From contig NZ_KV804703.1 of the NCBI RefSeq assembly GCF_001811425.1, forward strand, positions 62,001 through 126,000: 64,000 nucleotides of DNA, in the 5' to 3' direction. The notes under the pieces are model-generated. The model was not told where the DNA came from. It did not search any database and saw only the letters and a list, made by a program, of their open reading frames with translations. A program made the position numbers and the translations under genes. The DNA is from Peptoniphilus_A sp001811425. GTDB lineage: Bacteria > Bacillota > Clostridia > Tissierellales > Peptoniphilaceae. This document shows positions 41,266-50,499 of the stretch, in pieces (position 1 is the stretch's first letter; each line of letters starts with the position of its first letter).

Positions 41266-42447
41266 TCAACTCAATAGCTTTAAAATTTGTCCCATTCCTA
41301 TTCCAAAGAAGTTACCAACTGCTGCTCCAAGTACTCCCATTAAAACTCCTATGCCTGCGTAAGATGCGTCATAGGCTGAGGCTACTATTGGCGCTGATGC
41401 TGATCCACCAATGTTAGCAAGAGATGCTGTGGATACCATGCAAAGATCCCAGTGGAATATTTTTGAAAATACAAACATCAATATTACGTGAATTGCTAGT
41501 ATAAAGATTCCATACACTACCCACATTGGTGCTGAGATTAGGTCTACTACTGATGCTGTTGATGCTAGTAGTGATACAACGGCGTATAGATAAACATTGG
41601 ATAATTCTTCTACTGCTGGTAGTTTTCCTATTGGTGATAGGGCACAGATTAGTCCTAGTATTGTTACGAATAAGGTTGTTATTGTTCCTTTGTCAAATAC
41701 TGCTAAGCCTGCGTTTGTTAAGGCTTCAGATAGTTTTGCTCCCACTAGTTGTGATAGGGCTGATACTATTAGTGATAGTCCTATTAGGAAAATCCAATCT
41801 GCTGAGTCTGCAGTTTTTTTGCCCTTTGCTACTTCTTCTGCTGCTGCATCGGCTACTGCTTGTAGTTTTGATGTGTCTGCTTTTGTTGCCTTGTTCCATC
41901 TTGGTGCATATCTTACGGCTAATAGTAGCAAGGCTATCCAAAGTGAATAACATACTGTGTCAAGGGCCAATGCACATGAGTAGGCTCCTGCGTCTACTGG
42001 TAGGGCTGCTTGCATTGCTGCCATGTTTGCTGATCCTCCTACCCATGATGCGTATAAGGCTGCTACTGCTGCCCATGTGTCTGTTCCCAAGGCACCTTTA
42101 AATATTGGATATCCTATTAGAAATCCTATGAATAGTGTAAATGAACATCCTAAGAAGATCGCTACCATTCTTCCGCCAAGTTTTGCAAGTTTTCTAAAGT
42201 CACAACGCAATAGCATTACGAAAATCATTGCATAGAGCAAATTATTTTTTAGGACTGAATATGCATTGGAACATTCTTCTGATGCGAAAAGCCCCATTGT
42301 ACAGAAGATCATGTTTAATACATAGATAAATACTAGTGGTGGCACTACGTTAAATATTTTCCATTTTGTGTATTTTTCTAAGGCAAGAAGTGCTCCTGCT
42401 ATAAACATTAAAAATGCTATATAAGTAAATCCATTTGTTATTACCAT
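41266..42447 (-). CDS. DUF819 (YjcL-like) membrane transporter
   Basis: 393 residues, about 11 membrane helices. Glycine/alanine-rich segments ASWVGGSANMAAMQAAL near 133 and SLANIGGSASAPIVASAY near 340 are the conserved inverted-repeat motifs of DUF819. The family is presumed to transport small organic solutes; placement between the dipeptide epimerase and serine hydrolase suggests uptake of murein-derived peptides such as L-Ala-D-Glu. AAAGGAG lies before ATG 42447. The last base of the window-left neighbour is 25 bases away. Confidence 0.85.
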   Translation of the reverse strand: MVITNGFTYIAFLMFIAGALLALEKYTKWKIFNVVPPLVFIYVLNMIFCTMGLFASEECSNAYSVLKNNLLYAMIFVMLLRCDFRKLAKLGGRMVAIFLGCSFTLFIGFLIGYPIFKGALGTDTWAAVAALYASWVGGSANMAAMQAALPVDAGAYSCALALDTVCYSLWIALLLLAVRYAPRWNKATKADTSKLQAVADAAAEEVAKGKKTADSADWIFLIGLSLIVSALSQLVGAKLSEALTNAGLAVFDKGTITTLFVTILGLICALSPIGKLPAVEELSNVYLYAVVSLLASTASVVDLISAPMWVVYGIFILAIHVILMFVFSKIFHWDLCMVSTASLANIGGSASAPIVASAYDASYAGIGVLMGVLGAAVGNFFGIGMGQILKLLS

Positions 42448-42496
42448 AATTTTCTCCTTTCATTTTTTATTTTATATAGTTATTGCTTTTAGCTTT

Positions 42497-43591
42497 TTAT
42501 AGATCTAGATATTTTATTCCCGCTACTGTTTTTATTCCTAGTCCTATGTCATCTGATACTGTGACGTCTTTTTCTTTAAAGACTGCTCCACCTTCTATTG
42601 GGTCTTCTAGGCAAAGGACTGGTCCGTCTAAGTCTACCTTTGTTATTATCTGCTTTGCACAAGCTAGATGTACTGCTGCGTTTACTGATATCTTTGCTTC
42701 AAGCATGCAACCTATCATGCATTCTACTCCACATAGTTCTGCCATGCTAACTATTTTTAGTGCGTTATAAAGTCCTCCGCACTTCATTAGTTTTATGTTA
42801 ATTAAGTCTGCTGCTTTCATGTTTAGTATTGTCATGGCATCTTCTGGTGAAAATACGCTTTCGTCTGCCAAGACTGGTACTATTGAGTGGTCTGTTACAT
42901 ATTTTAGTCCTTGGTAGTCATGTGCCTTTACTGGCTGTTCTACTAATTCTATGTCAAGTTGTTTTTCTTGCATTGAGTCTAAGATCCTAACTGCTTCTTT
43001 AGGTGACCATGCTTGGTTGGCATCTATTCTTATCCTCACATCTTTTCCTACAGCATTTCTTATTGCTTCAAGTCTTTTTACATCAAGGCTTGTGTCTATT
43101 CCTACTTTGACTTTTAGGGTGTCATATTTTCTTTTTACTGCATCTATGGCATCTCTTGCCATTTCTTCTGGGTCATTTACTGAAATTGTAATGTCTGTGG
43201 TTATTTGTTTCCTTGAGCCTCCCATTAGTTTGTAGACAGGAATCTTGTGAAGCTGCCCGTATAAATCCCAAAGTGCCATGTCGCAAGCTGCTTTTGCACT
43301 TGTGTTTTTTACTATGCAAGCATTTAAGTCCTTCATCAAGTCTTCAAAATCGTCTACATCTCTTCCCACTATTGTCTTTATTATGTGGTCTTTAAAGGCA
43401 CCAATTATTGAACCTTGAGTTTCTCCTGTTATCGCTCCTGTTGGTGGCGCTTCACCATATCCCACATGACCTGTATCTGTATGTATCTCCACTATTATAT
43501 CTTCTACACTATTTACTGACCTTAAGGCTGTCTTAAAAGGCACTCTTAGTGGCACAGATATTATCCCCAACTTCACTTCTGTTATTTTCAT
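42497..43591 (-). CDS. L-Ala-D/L-Glu dipeptide epimerase (enolase superfamily)
   Basis: 364 residues. Catalytic lysines are seen in TLKVKVGID near 160, metal ligands in RIDANQAW near 190, ELVEQPV near 217 and VLADESVF near 240, and the second acid/base lysine in INIKLMKCGG near 264. The 20s loop region KTALRSVNSVEDIIV fits Ala-Glu epimerases. It converts L-Ala-D-Glu from peptidoglycan to L-Ala-L-Glu for peptidase digestion. It is the first gene of the operon and has AAAGGAGGT before ATG, behind a leader with a terminator. Confidence 0.92.
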   Translation of the reverse strand: MKITEVKLGIISVPLRVPFKTALRSVNSVEDIIVEIHTDTGHVGYGEAPPTGAITGETQGSIIGAFKDHIIKTIVGRDVDDFEDLMKDLNACIVKNTSAKAACDMALWDLYGQLHKIPVYKLMGGSRKQITTDITISVNDPEEMARDAIDAVKRKYDTLKVKVGIDTSLDVKRLEAIRNAVGKDVRIRIDANQAWSPKEAVRILDSMQEKQLDIELVEQPVKAHDYQGLKYVTDHSIVPVLADESVFSPEDAMTILNMKAADLINIKLMKCGGLYNALKIVSMAELCGVECMIGCMLEAKISVNAAVHLACAKQIITKVDLDGPVLCLEDPIEGGAVFKEKDVTVSDDIGLGIKTVAGIKYLDL

Positions 43592-43652
43592 TTTTTACCT
43601 CCTTTAACTTTTTCATCTTAGAGCCATAAATAAATATAAGTCCAAATAAATA

Positions 43653-43768
43653 AAAAAGCCCAGCAAAATAAAGCTTACTTTATTCACTGGGTCTCAAATC
43701 ACGTTTTGATCTACTGTAATAGCTCATGCAAAATGAAGCAGTTAATATTTATTTGTGAAAACATTTTA
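43653..43768 (-). promoter_or_regulatory. Leader RNA with terminator upstream of the epimerase operon
   Basis: Between the promoter and the gene lies about 110 bases of leader. It contains a short stem GATCA-AAACG-TGATT (alternatively TCAAA/TTTGA) and ends in a strong terminator: CCCAG..AATAAAG-TAAG-CTTTATT..CTGGG followed by C and six T (43653-43691). About 60 more bases separate it from the start codon. This is the architecture of a riboswitch or attenuator. It has no T-box core and resembles no class that I can name. Confidence 0.6.
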
Positions 43769-43791
43769 TAATATCGAGCACTTTTTGTCAA
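43763..43791 (-). promoter_or_regulatory. Promoter of the epimerase operon
   Basis: TTGACA (43786-43791) and TAAAAT (43763-43768) on the minus strand with a 17-base spacer, near-perfect consensus. Confidence 0.85.
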
Positions 43792-43870
43792 TAAGTTATC
43801 ACAATAAAGTCAAAAACTCACTAACTTTACAGAAGAATTTTTTTCTAAAAATATAAAAAATTTTGTCCAT

Positions 43871-43906
43871 AAAAAACTCTGGCAGACTTTAAGTACTACC
43901 AGAGTT
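43871..43906 (-). terminator. Terminator of secA
   Basis: AACTCTGGTAG / CTGCCAGAGTT stem followed by a T run on the minus strand. Confidence 0.9.
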
Positions 43907-43935
43907 AATTATTTTATTCAAAATTCAATTAAATA

Positions 43936-46674
43936 TTATTCAAATTTTCCGTGACAGTTTTTATATTTTTTTCCACTTCCGCATGGACATGGATCATTTC
44001 TTCCAACCTTTTTTTCTTTTCTCACATAAGGTTTTTTCTTTCCGTCATCGGGATTTACTGTTTCTACTTCTTTTGCGACTCTAACTCTCTTTACTCTTTC
44101 AGGATTGATTACATGGTAAAGCATCTTTACTGTGTCTTCTTTGATTGATTCGTTCATTTCTTCGAACATATCAAAGCCTTCTTCTGCGTAAGCTCTTACT
44201 GGGTCAGTTTGTCCCACTGCACGAAGTCCAATTCCCTTTCTAAGTTGATCCATGGCGTCAATGTGGTCCATCCACTTTTGGTCAACATTTTGAAGTAAAG
44301 CAACTCTTTCGATTTCTCTGAATTTTTCGTCGCCAAAGTCTTCTTCTTTTTCCTTATATTTTTCGTCAGCAAGTTCTATAAAATATGCTTTTAATGAATC
44401 AACTGTTGGATTTTCAAGTCCCTTTAAGAAATCTTCTGAGAAGTCAAAAGTATTTATTCCAAAGCTTCTAATTGATTCAAAGTCTAAATAGTTTTGGTTG
44501 TTGTCATCAAGCTTGTTGTAGAAGTCTATAGTCTTGTCGATTACATCATTTCTCATTGCTGTAATGTCATCTTTTAGGTTTTCACCTTCAAGTACTCTTC
44601 TTCTTTCAGCATAGATTACTTCTCTTTGTTTATTCATAACATCGTCATATTTTAGGACATTCTTACGAATACTAAAGTTGTTGCCTTCTACTTTTCTTTG
44701 AGCTGATTCTATTAGTCTTGTCAAAATTTTTGCTTCAACTGGTTCGTCTTCTGGTGAATCAATTTTTTCCATTGTTTCTTTAAATCTGTCGCCAGCAAAT
44801 AGTCTAATTAAATCGTCATCTGCTGATATATAAAATCTTGAGAAACCTGGGTCTCCTTGACGACCTGAACGACCACGCAATTGGTTGTCAATACGCCTTG
44901 ACTCATGTCTTTCTGTACCAATTATTCTAAGTCCGCCTACTTTTTTAACTTCTTCAGCTTCCTTGTCAGTTTCTTCTTTGAATTTTTTAACAAGAGCTTG
45001 ATAATCTTCCCTTGCCTTTATTATTTCTGGGTCCTCTGTCTTAAAGTATGAGTCTGCATATTCCAGCATTTCATCTTCCATGCCTTGCTTTTTAAGTTCT
45101 TTCTTTGCAAGGTATTCTGGGTTACCACCAAGTACAATATCGGTACCACGACCAGCCATGTTAGTGGCAATAGTTACTTGACCGAAACGACCAGCTTGGG
45201 CAACTATTTCAGATTCTTGTTCGTGCTTTTTGGCGTTCAAGACATTGTGCTTAATTCCTGCACGCTTCAAATATTTTGAAAGTGTTTCTGACTTGTCAAT
45301 GGAAATTGTACCAACTAGGACTGGTTGTCCCTTTTCATGTGCTTCAGCTATTTCTCTTGTTACAGCCTTAAATTTTGCATCTTCATTGATGTAGATGTGG
45401 TCGTTGTCGTCTTCTCTTATTACAGGTTTGTTTGTAGGGATTTCAACAACGTCAATGTTATAGATGTCTCTAAATTCGCCTTCTTCTGTCATGGCAGTAC
45501 CTGTCATACCAGAAAGTTTGTCGTACATTCTAAAGTAGTTTTGGAAGGTAATTGTAGCAAGAGTTTTTGATTCAGCTCTTACTTCTAGTCCTTCTTTAGC
45601 TTCAATAGCTTGGTGAAGTCCTTCAGAGTATCTTCTACCATACATTAGACGACCTGTAAATTCATCAACTATAATAATTTCGCCATCTTTAATAACATAG
45701 TCAATATCCTTGTGCATTGTTCCAGCAGCCTTTAGGGCTTGGTTAATGTGGTGAGATAATTCCATGTTTGATGCGTCTGATAAGTTTTCTATGCCAAAAT
45801 ATTTTTCAGCCTTTTCAATACCCTTATCAGTAAGTGTTGCTGTCTTATCCTTTTCATTTATTACATAATCAACAGTTTCTTCTTCAAATTCTCTGTTAAA
45901 TCTTTCAAGGTCAATTTCGTCTTGGCTCTTGATTCTGTGAGAAAGAGTATTTACAAAGTCTCTTGCTCTAACGTATAAGTCAACTGATTCATCGCCTTGA
46001 CCAGAAATAATAAGAGGTGTTCTCGCTTCATCAATTAAAATTGAGTCAACTTCGTCGACAATACAGAAGTGAAGTCCTCTTTGTACCATTTCTTCCTTGT
46101 AGATAACCATGTTATCTCTTAGGTAGTCGAAGCCAAATTCATTATTTGTTCCATAAGTGATGTCAGAATTGTAGGCAGCCTTTCTTTCATCTTGGTCCAT
46201 GTCATGGATAATACATCCAACGCTAAGTCCCAAGAATTCATAAACCTTTCCCATCCAGTCCCTATCACGGCTTGCCAAATAATCGTTGACTGTAACAATA
46301 TGTGTGCCCTTGCCTTCAAGAGCATTTAAGTAAGCTGGAAGTGTAGCAACAAGTGTCTTACCTTCACCAGTTTTCATTTCAGCAATTCTACCTTGGTGAA
46401 GAATAATACCACCGATTACTTGAACTCTAAAGTGCTTCATACCAAGCACTCTCCATGCAGCTTCTCTTACAACAGCAAAAGCTTCTGGAAGTATATCGTC
46501 TGTAGTTTCACCATTATTAAGTCTATTCTTAAATTCTTCTGTTTTTTCTTTTAGTTCAGCATCTGAAAGCTTTTCCATTTCGCCTTCAAGGCTCATAACT
46601 TTATTTACAAGGGGCTCGATTTTTTTTAGTTCCCTTTCACTGTAGGTACCAAAAATCTTTTCCATTAAACCCAT
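43936..46674 (-). CDS. secA: Preprotein translocase ATPase SecA
   Basis: 912 residues, full length. Walker A is in AEMKTGEGKTLVATLPAY near 100, DEAD-type Walker B in HFCIVDEVDSILIDEARTPL near 205, the preprotein cross-linking domain follows, and motifs VATNMAGRGTDI and QLRGRSGRQGDPG lie in the second ATPase domain. The C-terminus carries the zinc site CPCGSGKKYKNCHG. It drives export of signal-peptide proteins, including the many surface proteins in this window. A GGAGTGG site precedes ATG. A single gene; no prfB follows in this window. Confidence 0.98.
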   Translation of the reverse strand: MGLMEKIFGTYSERELKKIEPLVNKVMSLEGEMEKLSDAELKEKTEEFKNRLNNGETTDDILPEAFAVVREAAWRVLGMKHFRVQVIGGIILHQGRIAEMKTGEGKTLVATLPAYLNALEGKGTHIVTVNDYLASRDRDWMGKVYEFLGLSVGCIIHDMDQDERKAAYNSDITYGTNNEFGFDYLRDNMVIYKEEMVQRGLHFCIVDEVDSILIDEARTPLIISGQGDESVDLYVRARDFVNTLSHRIKSQDEIDLERFNREFEEETVDYVINEKDKTATLTDKGIEKAEKYFGIENLSDASNMELSHHINQALKAAGTMHKDIDYVIKDGEIIIVDEFTGRLMYGRRYSEGLHQAIEAKEGLEVRAESKTLATITFQNYFRMYDKLSGMTGTAMTEEGEFRDIYNIDVVEIPTNKPVIREDDNDHIYINEDAKFKAVTREIAEAHEKGQPVLVGTISIDKSETLSKYLKRAGIKHNVLNAKKHEQESEIVAQAGRFGQVTIATNMAGRGTDIVLGGNPEYLAKKELKKQGMEDEMLEYADSYFKTEDPEIIKAREDYQALVKKFKEETDKEAEEVKKVGGLRIIGTERHESRRIDNQLRGRSGRQGDPGFSRFYISADDDLIRLFAGDRFKETMEKIDSPEDEPVEAKILTRLIESAQRKVEGNNFSIRKNVLKYDDVMNKQREVIYAERRRVLEGENLKDDITAMRNDVIDKTIDFYNKLDDNNQNYLDFESIRSFGINTFDFSEDFLKGLENPTVDSLKAYFIELADEKYKEKEEDFGDEKFREIERVALLQNVDQKWMDHIDAMDQLRKGIGLRAVGQTDPVRAYAEEGFDMFEEMNESIKEDTVKMLYHVINPERVKRVRVAKEVETVNPDDGKKKPYVRKEKKVGRNDPCPCGSGKKYKNCHGKFE

Positions 46675-46891
46675 TTTACCACTCCTTTTACCTGACGTTA
46701 CATTCTATCATTAAATGGCATAATTTACAATAAAAACAAATTAATCTTTACCTCTATAAATTATATTGTTAGAAATATTTAATGTCAATATAATTAGCTT
46801 AAATACTTAATTTAAATTGAATTTAAAGCTTACTTAGCTATACAAAATAAAAATTTTATTATAAAATGTAGTTAATGACGAGGAGGTTAAT

Positions 46892-48412
46892 ATGATATTA
46901 GTAGTTGACTTTGGCGGCCAATACAATCAGTTAATAGCAAGAAGAATAAGAGATCTTAACATCTATTGCGAAGTTGTACCATACAACAAGGCCTTAAAAG
47001 AATTAGAAAATAGAAATAATGTAGAAGGAATAATATTTACAGGTGGACCAAATTCAGTCTATGAAGAAAGTGCACCAAAAATCGAAAAAGAAATTTTCGA
47101 CAAAAATATACCAATCCTTGGACTTTGCTACGGCATGCAAATCATGGCTCACGAGCTTGGTGGAGAGGTAGTAAACGCACCAAAGGAAAGAGAATTTGGA
47201 AAGACAGAAATAAAAACAGAAGCAGCAGAAATATTTAAAAACCTATCAGAAAAAGAAACAGTTTGGATGAGTCATGTAGATAGAGTAGAAAAAGTGCCAG
47301 AAGGCTTTGAAGTAATAGCTCATAGCAAAAACTGCCCTGTAGCAGCCATGGCAAATGAAGAGAAAAAACTTTACGCCCTACAATTTCACCCAGAAGTAAA
47401 CCATTCAGTTCACGGCAAAGAAATGTTAGAAAACTTTGCAGTAAATATTTGTGGTGCAAAAAAAGACTGGACTATGGAAAATTATGCCAAGAAGGCAATA
47501 AAAGAAATAAGAGAAAAAGTTGGAGACGGAAAAGTCCTTCTTGCACTATCAGGTGGAGTTGACTCATCAGTAACAGCAGCCCTTTTATCAAAAGCAGTGG
47601 GCGATCACTTAACTTGCATCTTTGTAGACCATGGACTAATGAGAAAAAATGAAGGCGACGAAGTAGAAGAAGCCTTTAAAGATTCAGGCATGCACTTCAT
47701 AAGAGTTGACGCAGAAAAAAGATTTTTAGAAAAACTTTCTGGCGTGACAGACCCAGAAAGAAAGAGAAAAATAATTGGCGAAGAATTTATAAGAGTCTTT
47801 GAAGAAGAAGGACAAAAAATAAAAGCAGTGGACTTCTTGGCACAAGGAACAATTTATCCTGACGTAATCGAATCAGGACTAGGCGACTCAGCAGTAATAA
47901 AATCTCACCACAATGTAGGTGGACTACCTGACTTTGTAGACTTCAAAGAAATAATTGAGCCACTAAGAATGTTATTTAAAGACGAAGTTCGTGACCTTGG
48001 ACGAGAACTTGGCCTTGCAGACTATTTAGTAGATAGACAACCCTTCCCTGGACCAGGACTTGCCATAAGAGTAATGGGCGAAATCACAAAAGAAAAACTA
48101 GACATACTTCGTGACGCAGACAAAATCTTTAGAGACGAATTAGAAGCCGCAAAACTAGAAGACATAAACCAATACTTTGCAGTCCTAACAAATAACAGGT
48201 CAGTTGGCGTAATGGGCGACTTCAGAACCTACGACTATACCCTTGCCCTTCGTGCAGTGTCAACAACAGACTTTATGACAGCAGACTTCACAAGAATCCC
48301 ATGGGAAATCTTGGACAGAGTTTCCAATAGAATAGTAAACGAAGTAGACCACATAAATAGAATAGTATATGACATAACATCCAAACCCCCAGCTACCATT
48401 GAATGGGAGTAG
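46892..48412 (+). CDS. guaA: GMP synthase (glutamine-hydrolysing)
   Basis: 506 residues. Class I amidotransferase domain with ILGLCYGMQIMAHELGG (Cys near 80) and LQFHPEVNHS; ATP pyrophosphatase loop in LLALSGGVDSSVTAAL near 217; dimerisation domain to the C-terminal PATIEWE. It converts XMP to GMP. GAGGAGG precedes ATG. The 3' end of guaA is a known insertion site for genomic islands, and here accessory DNA begins directly after the stop codon. Confidence 0.98.
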   Translation: MILVVDFGGQYNQLIARRIRDLNIYCEVVPYNKALKELENRNNVEGIIFTGGPNSVYEESAPKIEKEIFDKNIPILGLCYGMQIMAHELGGEVVNAPKEREFGKTEIKTEAAEIFKNLSEKETVWMSHVDRVEKVPEGFEVIAHSKNCPVAAMANEEKKLYALQFHPEVNHSVHGKEMLENFAVNICGAKKDWTMENYAKKAIKEIREKVGDGKVLLALSGGVDSSVTAALLSKAVGDHLTCIFVDHGLMRKNEGDEVEEAFKDSGMHFIRVDAEKRFLEKLSGVTDPERKRKIIGEEFIRVFEEEGQKIKAVDFLAQGTIYPDVIESGLGDSAVIKSHHNVGGLPDFVDFKEIIEPLRMLFKDEVRDLGRELGLADYLVDRQPFPGPGLAIRVMGEITKEKLDILRDADKIFRDELEAAKLEDINQYFAVLTNNRSVGVMGDFRTYDYTLALRAVSTTDFMTADFTRIPWEILDRVSNRIVNEVDHINRIVYDITSKPPATIEWE

Positions 48413-48473
48413 TAGCAAAAAATAGCGCAGAGCGCGGAGAGCAGTGAAACTGCGATTTTCGGTAGTAGCAAAA
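48409..48473. repeat. 41-bp double-hairpin insert flanked by 12-bp direct repeats
   Basis: GTAGTAGCAAAA occurs at 48409-48420 (overlapping the guaA stop codon) and 48462-48473. The 41 bases between hold GCGC-AGA-GCGC and GCAGT-GAA-ACTGC, both perfect mini-palindromes. This looks like a tiny insertion with target duplication, or residue between two attachment-site copies. Confidence 0.7.
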
Positions 48474-48509
48474 TTTTCTAAAATGGCTTAATTACAAGCT
48501 ATAAAGAGA

Positions 48510-48560
48510 ATGAAAAATGGCTACTGGTACTCATATGGTACTGGAAGTAAAAAAGAATAA
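48510..48560 (+). pseudogene. 16-codon remnant frame
   Basis: ATG-initiated frame reading MKNGYWYSYGTGSKKE. It is too short to assign and has no good ribosome site, but its aromatic/Gly composition is not what random AT-rich DNA usually gives. Possibly the end of a lost gene. The rest of 48413-48658 holds no gene. Confidence 0.25.
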
Positions 48561-48604
48561 TTAAAATAATAGTTCCAAGTGGTTTACATGAGGACAAAAA
48601 ATTA

Positions 48605-48634
48605 GATCATAACTTAAGTGTTATGGTCTTTTTT
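48605..48634 (+). terminator. Terminator between guaA and the AlbA_2 gene
   Basis: GATCATAAC-TTAAGT-GTTATGGTC stem followed by six T. Confidence 0.85.
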
Positions 48635-48658
48635 ATTTGATAGATTGTACAATTAAAC

Positions 48659-48711
48659 GCGACAATAAAATGTCGGTTTGAATTCTAGTATTGTCGCAAA
48701 TATGATATAAT
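48659..48711 (+). promoter_or_regulatory. Extended -10 promoter with 9-bp inverted repeat
   Basis: Perfect arms GCGACAATA (48659-48667) and TATTGTCGC (48689-48697) sit just upstream of TGATATAAT, an extended -10 (TATAAT 48706-48711). The first arm and loop (48661-48683) copy, with a one-base indel, the coding segment 49836-49859 of the same gene. Probably an operator for the encoded HTH protein. Confidence 0.7.
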
Positions 48712-48734
48712 AATTATAATTGAGGAGGACTGCA

Positions 48735-50066
48735 ATGAGCCGATATATTGAATCAGAAACAATTGAATTAAAAGAAAAATACACAGATACGATTACAAAG
48801 GAAATAGTATCCTTCCTTAATGGTGCAGGAGGATCAATTATTATCGGAGTAAAAGATGATGGTGTTGTAGTTGGTGTTGACAAAGTTGATGAAATTCTTA
48901 GAAAAATATCTGATATTATAACAACTAAAATAGAACCGAACCCACAAGACGAAATCAGTTCAGAACTAAAATTTGATGAAGGAAAAACTCTAGTAGTAAT
49001 TAACATAAATAAAGGGCATCATCATATTTATTGTCAAAAGAAATATGGATTCTCTTCTACTGGTTGCACAATACGAATTGGAACAACCTGTAAAGAGATG
49101 ACACCTGAACAGATAAAAATTCGATATGAGAAAAAATTTATAGATAATGAATACATGCTTAAGAAAAAATCAAATTCATCAAATTTATCGTTTAGGGAAC
49201 TTAAGATATATTACTCAGAAAAAAATTATCATTTGGAAGATAAATCTTTTGAAACAAATTTAAATTTAAGGAATGAAGCCGGAGAATATAATTTATTAGC
49301 AGAACTATTATCCGATAAAAATAATATTCCATTTATTTTTGTGAAATTTCAAGGAACAAATAAAGCTTCTATATCTGAAAGAAGCGACTATGGTTATGGA
49401 TGCATATTAACTACTTATGAAAAAATAAAAAACAGATTGCAGGCTGAAAATATATGTATTTCTGATACGACAGTAAGACCAAGAAAAGACACCTATTTAT
49501 TTGATTTTGACTGTGTAAATGAAGCAATTTTAAATGCTTTAGTTCATAACGATTGGACAATCACTGAACCACAGATTTCAATGTTTAATGATAGACTCGA
49601 TATATTATCACATGGCGGACTTCCAAGTGGAATGACAAAAGAGCAATTTTTTGATGGAATAAGTAAGCCGAGAAACGCAACATTGATGAGGATATTTCTA
49701 AATATGGGACTAACTGAACACACCGGACATGGAATTCCAACCATTGTAGAAAAATATGGGAAGGACGTTTTTGAAATTGAAAGCAACTATATTAGATGCA
49801 CTATTCCTTTTGAGCAAGAAGTAATTGCTCAAATAGACAATAAAAATGTCGGTTTGAATGTCGGTTTGAATGTCGGTTTGAACAAGACTGAAAAGAGAGT
49901 GATAGAACTTTTGATAGAAAATCCAAACTTAACATCAATTGAACTTTCGGAAAAAATAGGCGTAACAAAGAGAACTATCGAAAGAGCATTTAAATCTTTG
50001 CAAGAAAAGAAAATGATAGAAAGAATTGGATCAAAGAGGGATGGCAGTTGGATTGTAGTCAGGTAA
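48735..50066 (+). CDS. AlbA_2 (Schlafen-like) ATP-binding/HTH regulator
   Basis: 443 residues. The AlbA_2 domain at about 5-125 reads ETIELKEKYTDTITKEIVSF, then LNGAGGSIIIGVKDDGVVVG. A middle region follows, then an HATPase-like C-terminal part (DFDCVNEAILNALVHNDWTI; LNMGLTEHTGHGIPTIVEKY). Next is an NVGL-NVGL-NVGL linker and a winged helix with LSEKIGVTKRTIERAFKSLQ. ATG 48735 lies 6 bases after GAGGAGG. It is the intact paralogue of the frameshifted gene at 10066-11500. It is likely an autoregulated DNA-binding protein. The next gene is the Avs-like ATPase. Confidence 0.88.
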   Translation: MSRYIESETIELKEKYTDTITKEIVSFLNGAGGSIIIGVKDDGVVVGVDKVDEILRKISDIITTKIEPNPQDEISSELKFDEGKTLVVININKGHHHIYCQKKYGFSSTGCTIRIGTTCKEMTPEQIKIRYEKKFIDNEYMLKKKSNSSNLSFRELKIYYSEKNYHLEDKSFETNLNLRNEAGEYNLLAELLSDKNNIPFIFVKFQGTNKASISERSDYGYGCILTTYEKIKNRLQAENICISDTTVRPRKDTYLFDFDCVNEAILNALVHNDWTITEPQISMFNDRLDILSHGGLPSGMTKEQFFDGISKPRNATLMRIFLNMGLTEHTGHGIPTIVEKYGKDVFEIESNYIRCTIPFEQEVIAQIDNKNVGLNVGLNVGLNKTEKRVIELLIENPNLTSIELSEKIGVTKRTIERAFKSLQEKKMIERIGSKRDGSWIVVR

Positions 50067-50499
50067 ATAGAATATATTTCTAAATTAAAGTTTATAATAA
50101 TAATTTGTTTTAGTATATTAAATATTTTACTTTGGAGATAATATTGCCAAGCTCTATATTTATTTGAATATCGAGATTTTTGAATTACTATTTACTTAAA
50201 AATAAAATTCCTAATATAAGTTAAGGATTTCATTATGTATATATTACTTTTAATTAAATATAAAATACAGATAAATTTATTATTTAAGAGATTTTTCTAA
50301 AGATGTTTAAATTTTATTATTAGAAAAAGTAATAATTAAGATTAGATTAAAAATAAGGCAAGAAAGAATTAAATTATTAAATCATTCTAAATAGAAACAT
50401 TTTCTATAAATTGATTACTGGAAGGATACTTAATAAAGAATAATTGTGGAAGTTATAAGATAAATATATTAAATGTATAATAAAGAGGTTGCTAAAATT
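50067..50499 (+). other. AT-rich intergenic region before the Avs-like gene
   Basis: About 430 bases, extremely AT-rich, with no frame, RNA gene or strong terminator. TATAAT at 50476-50481 lies just inside the longer reading frame but lacks a good -35. The base composition is lower in GC than guaA, as expected of transferred DNA. Confidence 0.5.

Noticed and set aside
41526..42101. 191-codon plus-strand frame, almost all Leu and Val
   Set aside because: Antisense of the DUF819 transporter; the composition is the complement of Ala/Gly/Asn-rich membrane helices.
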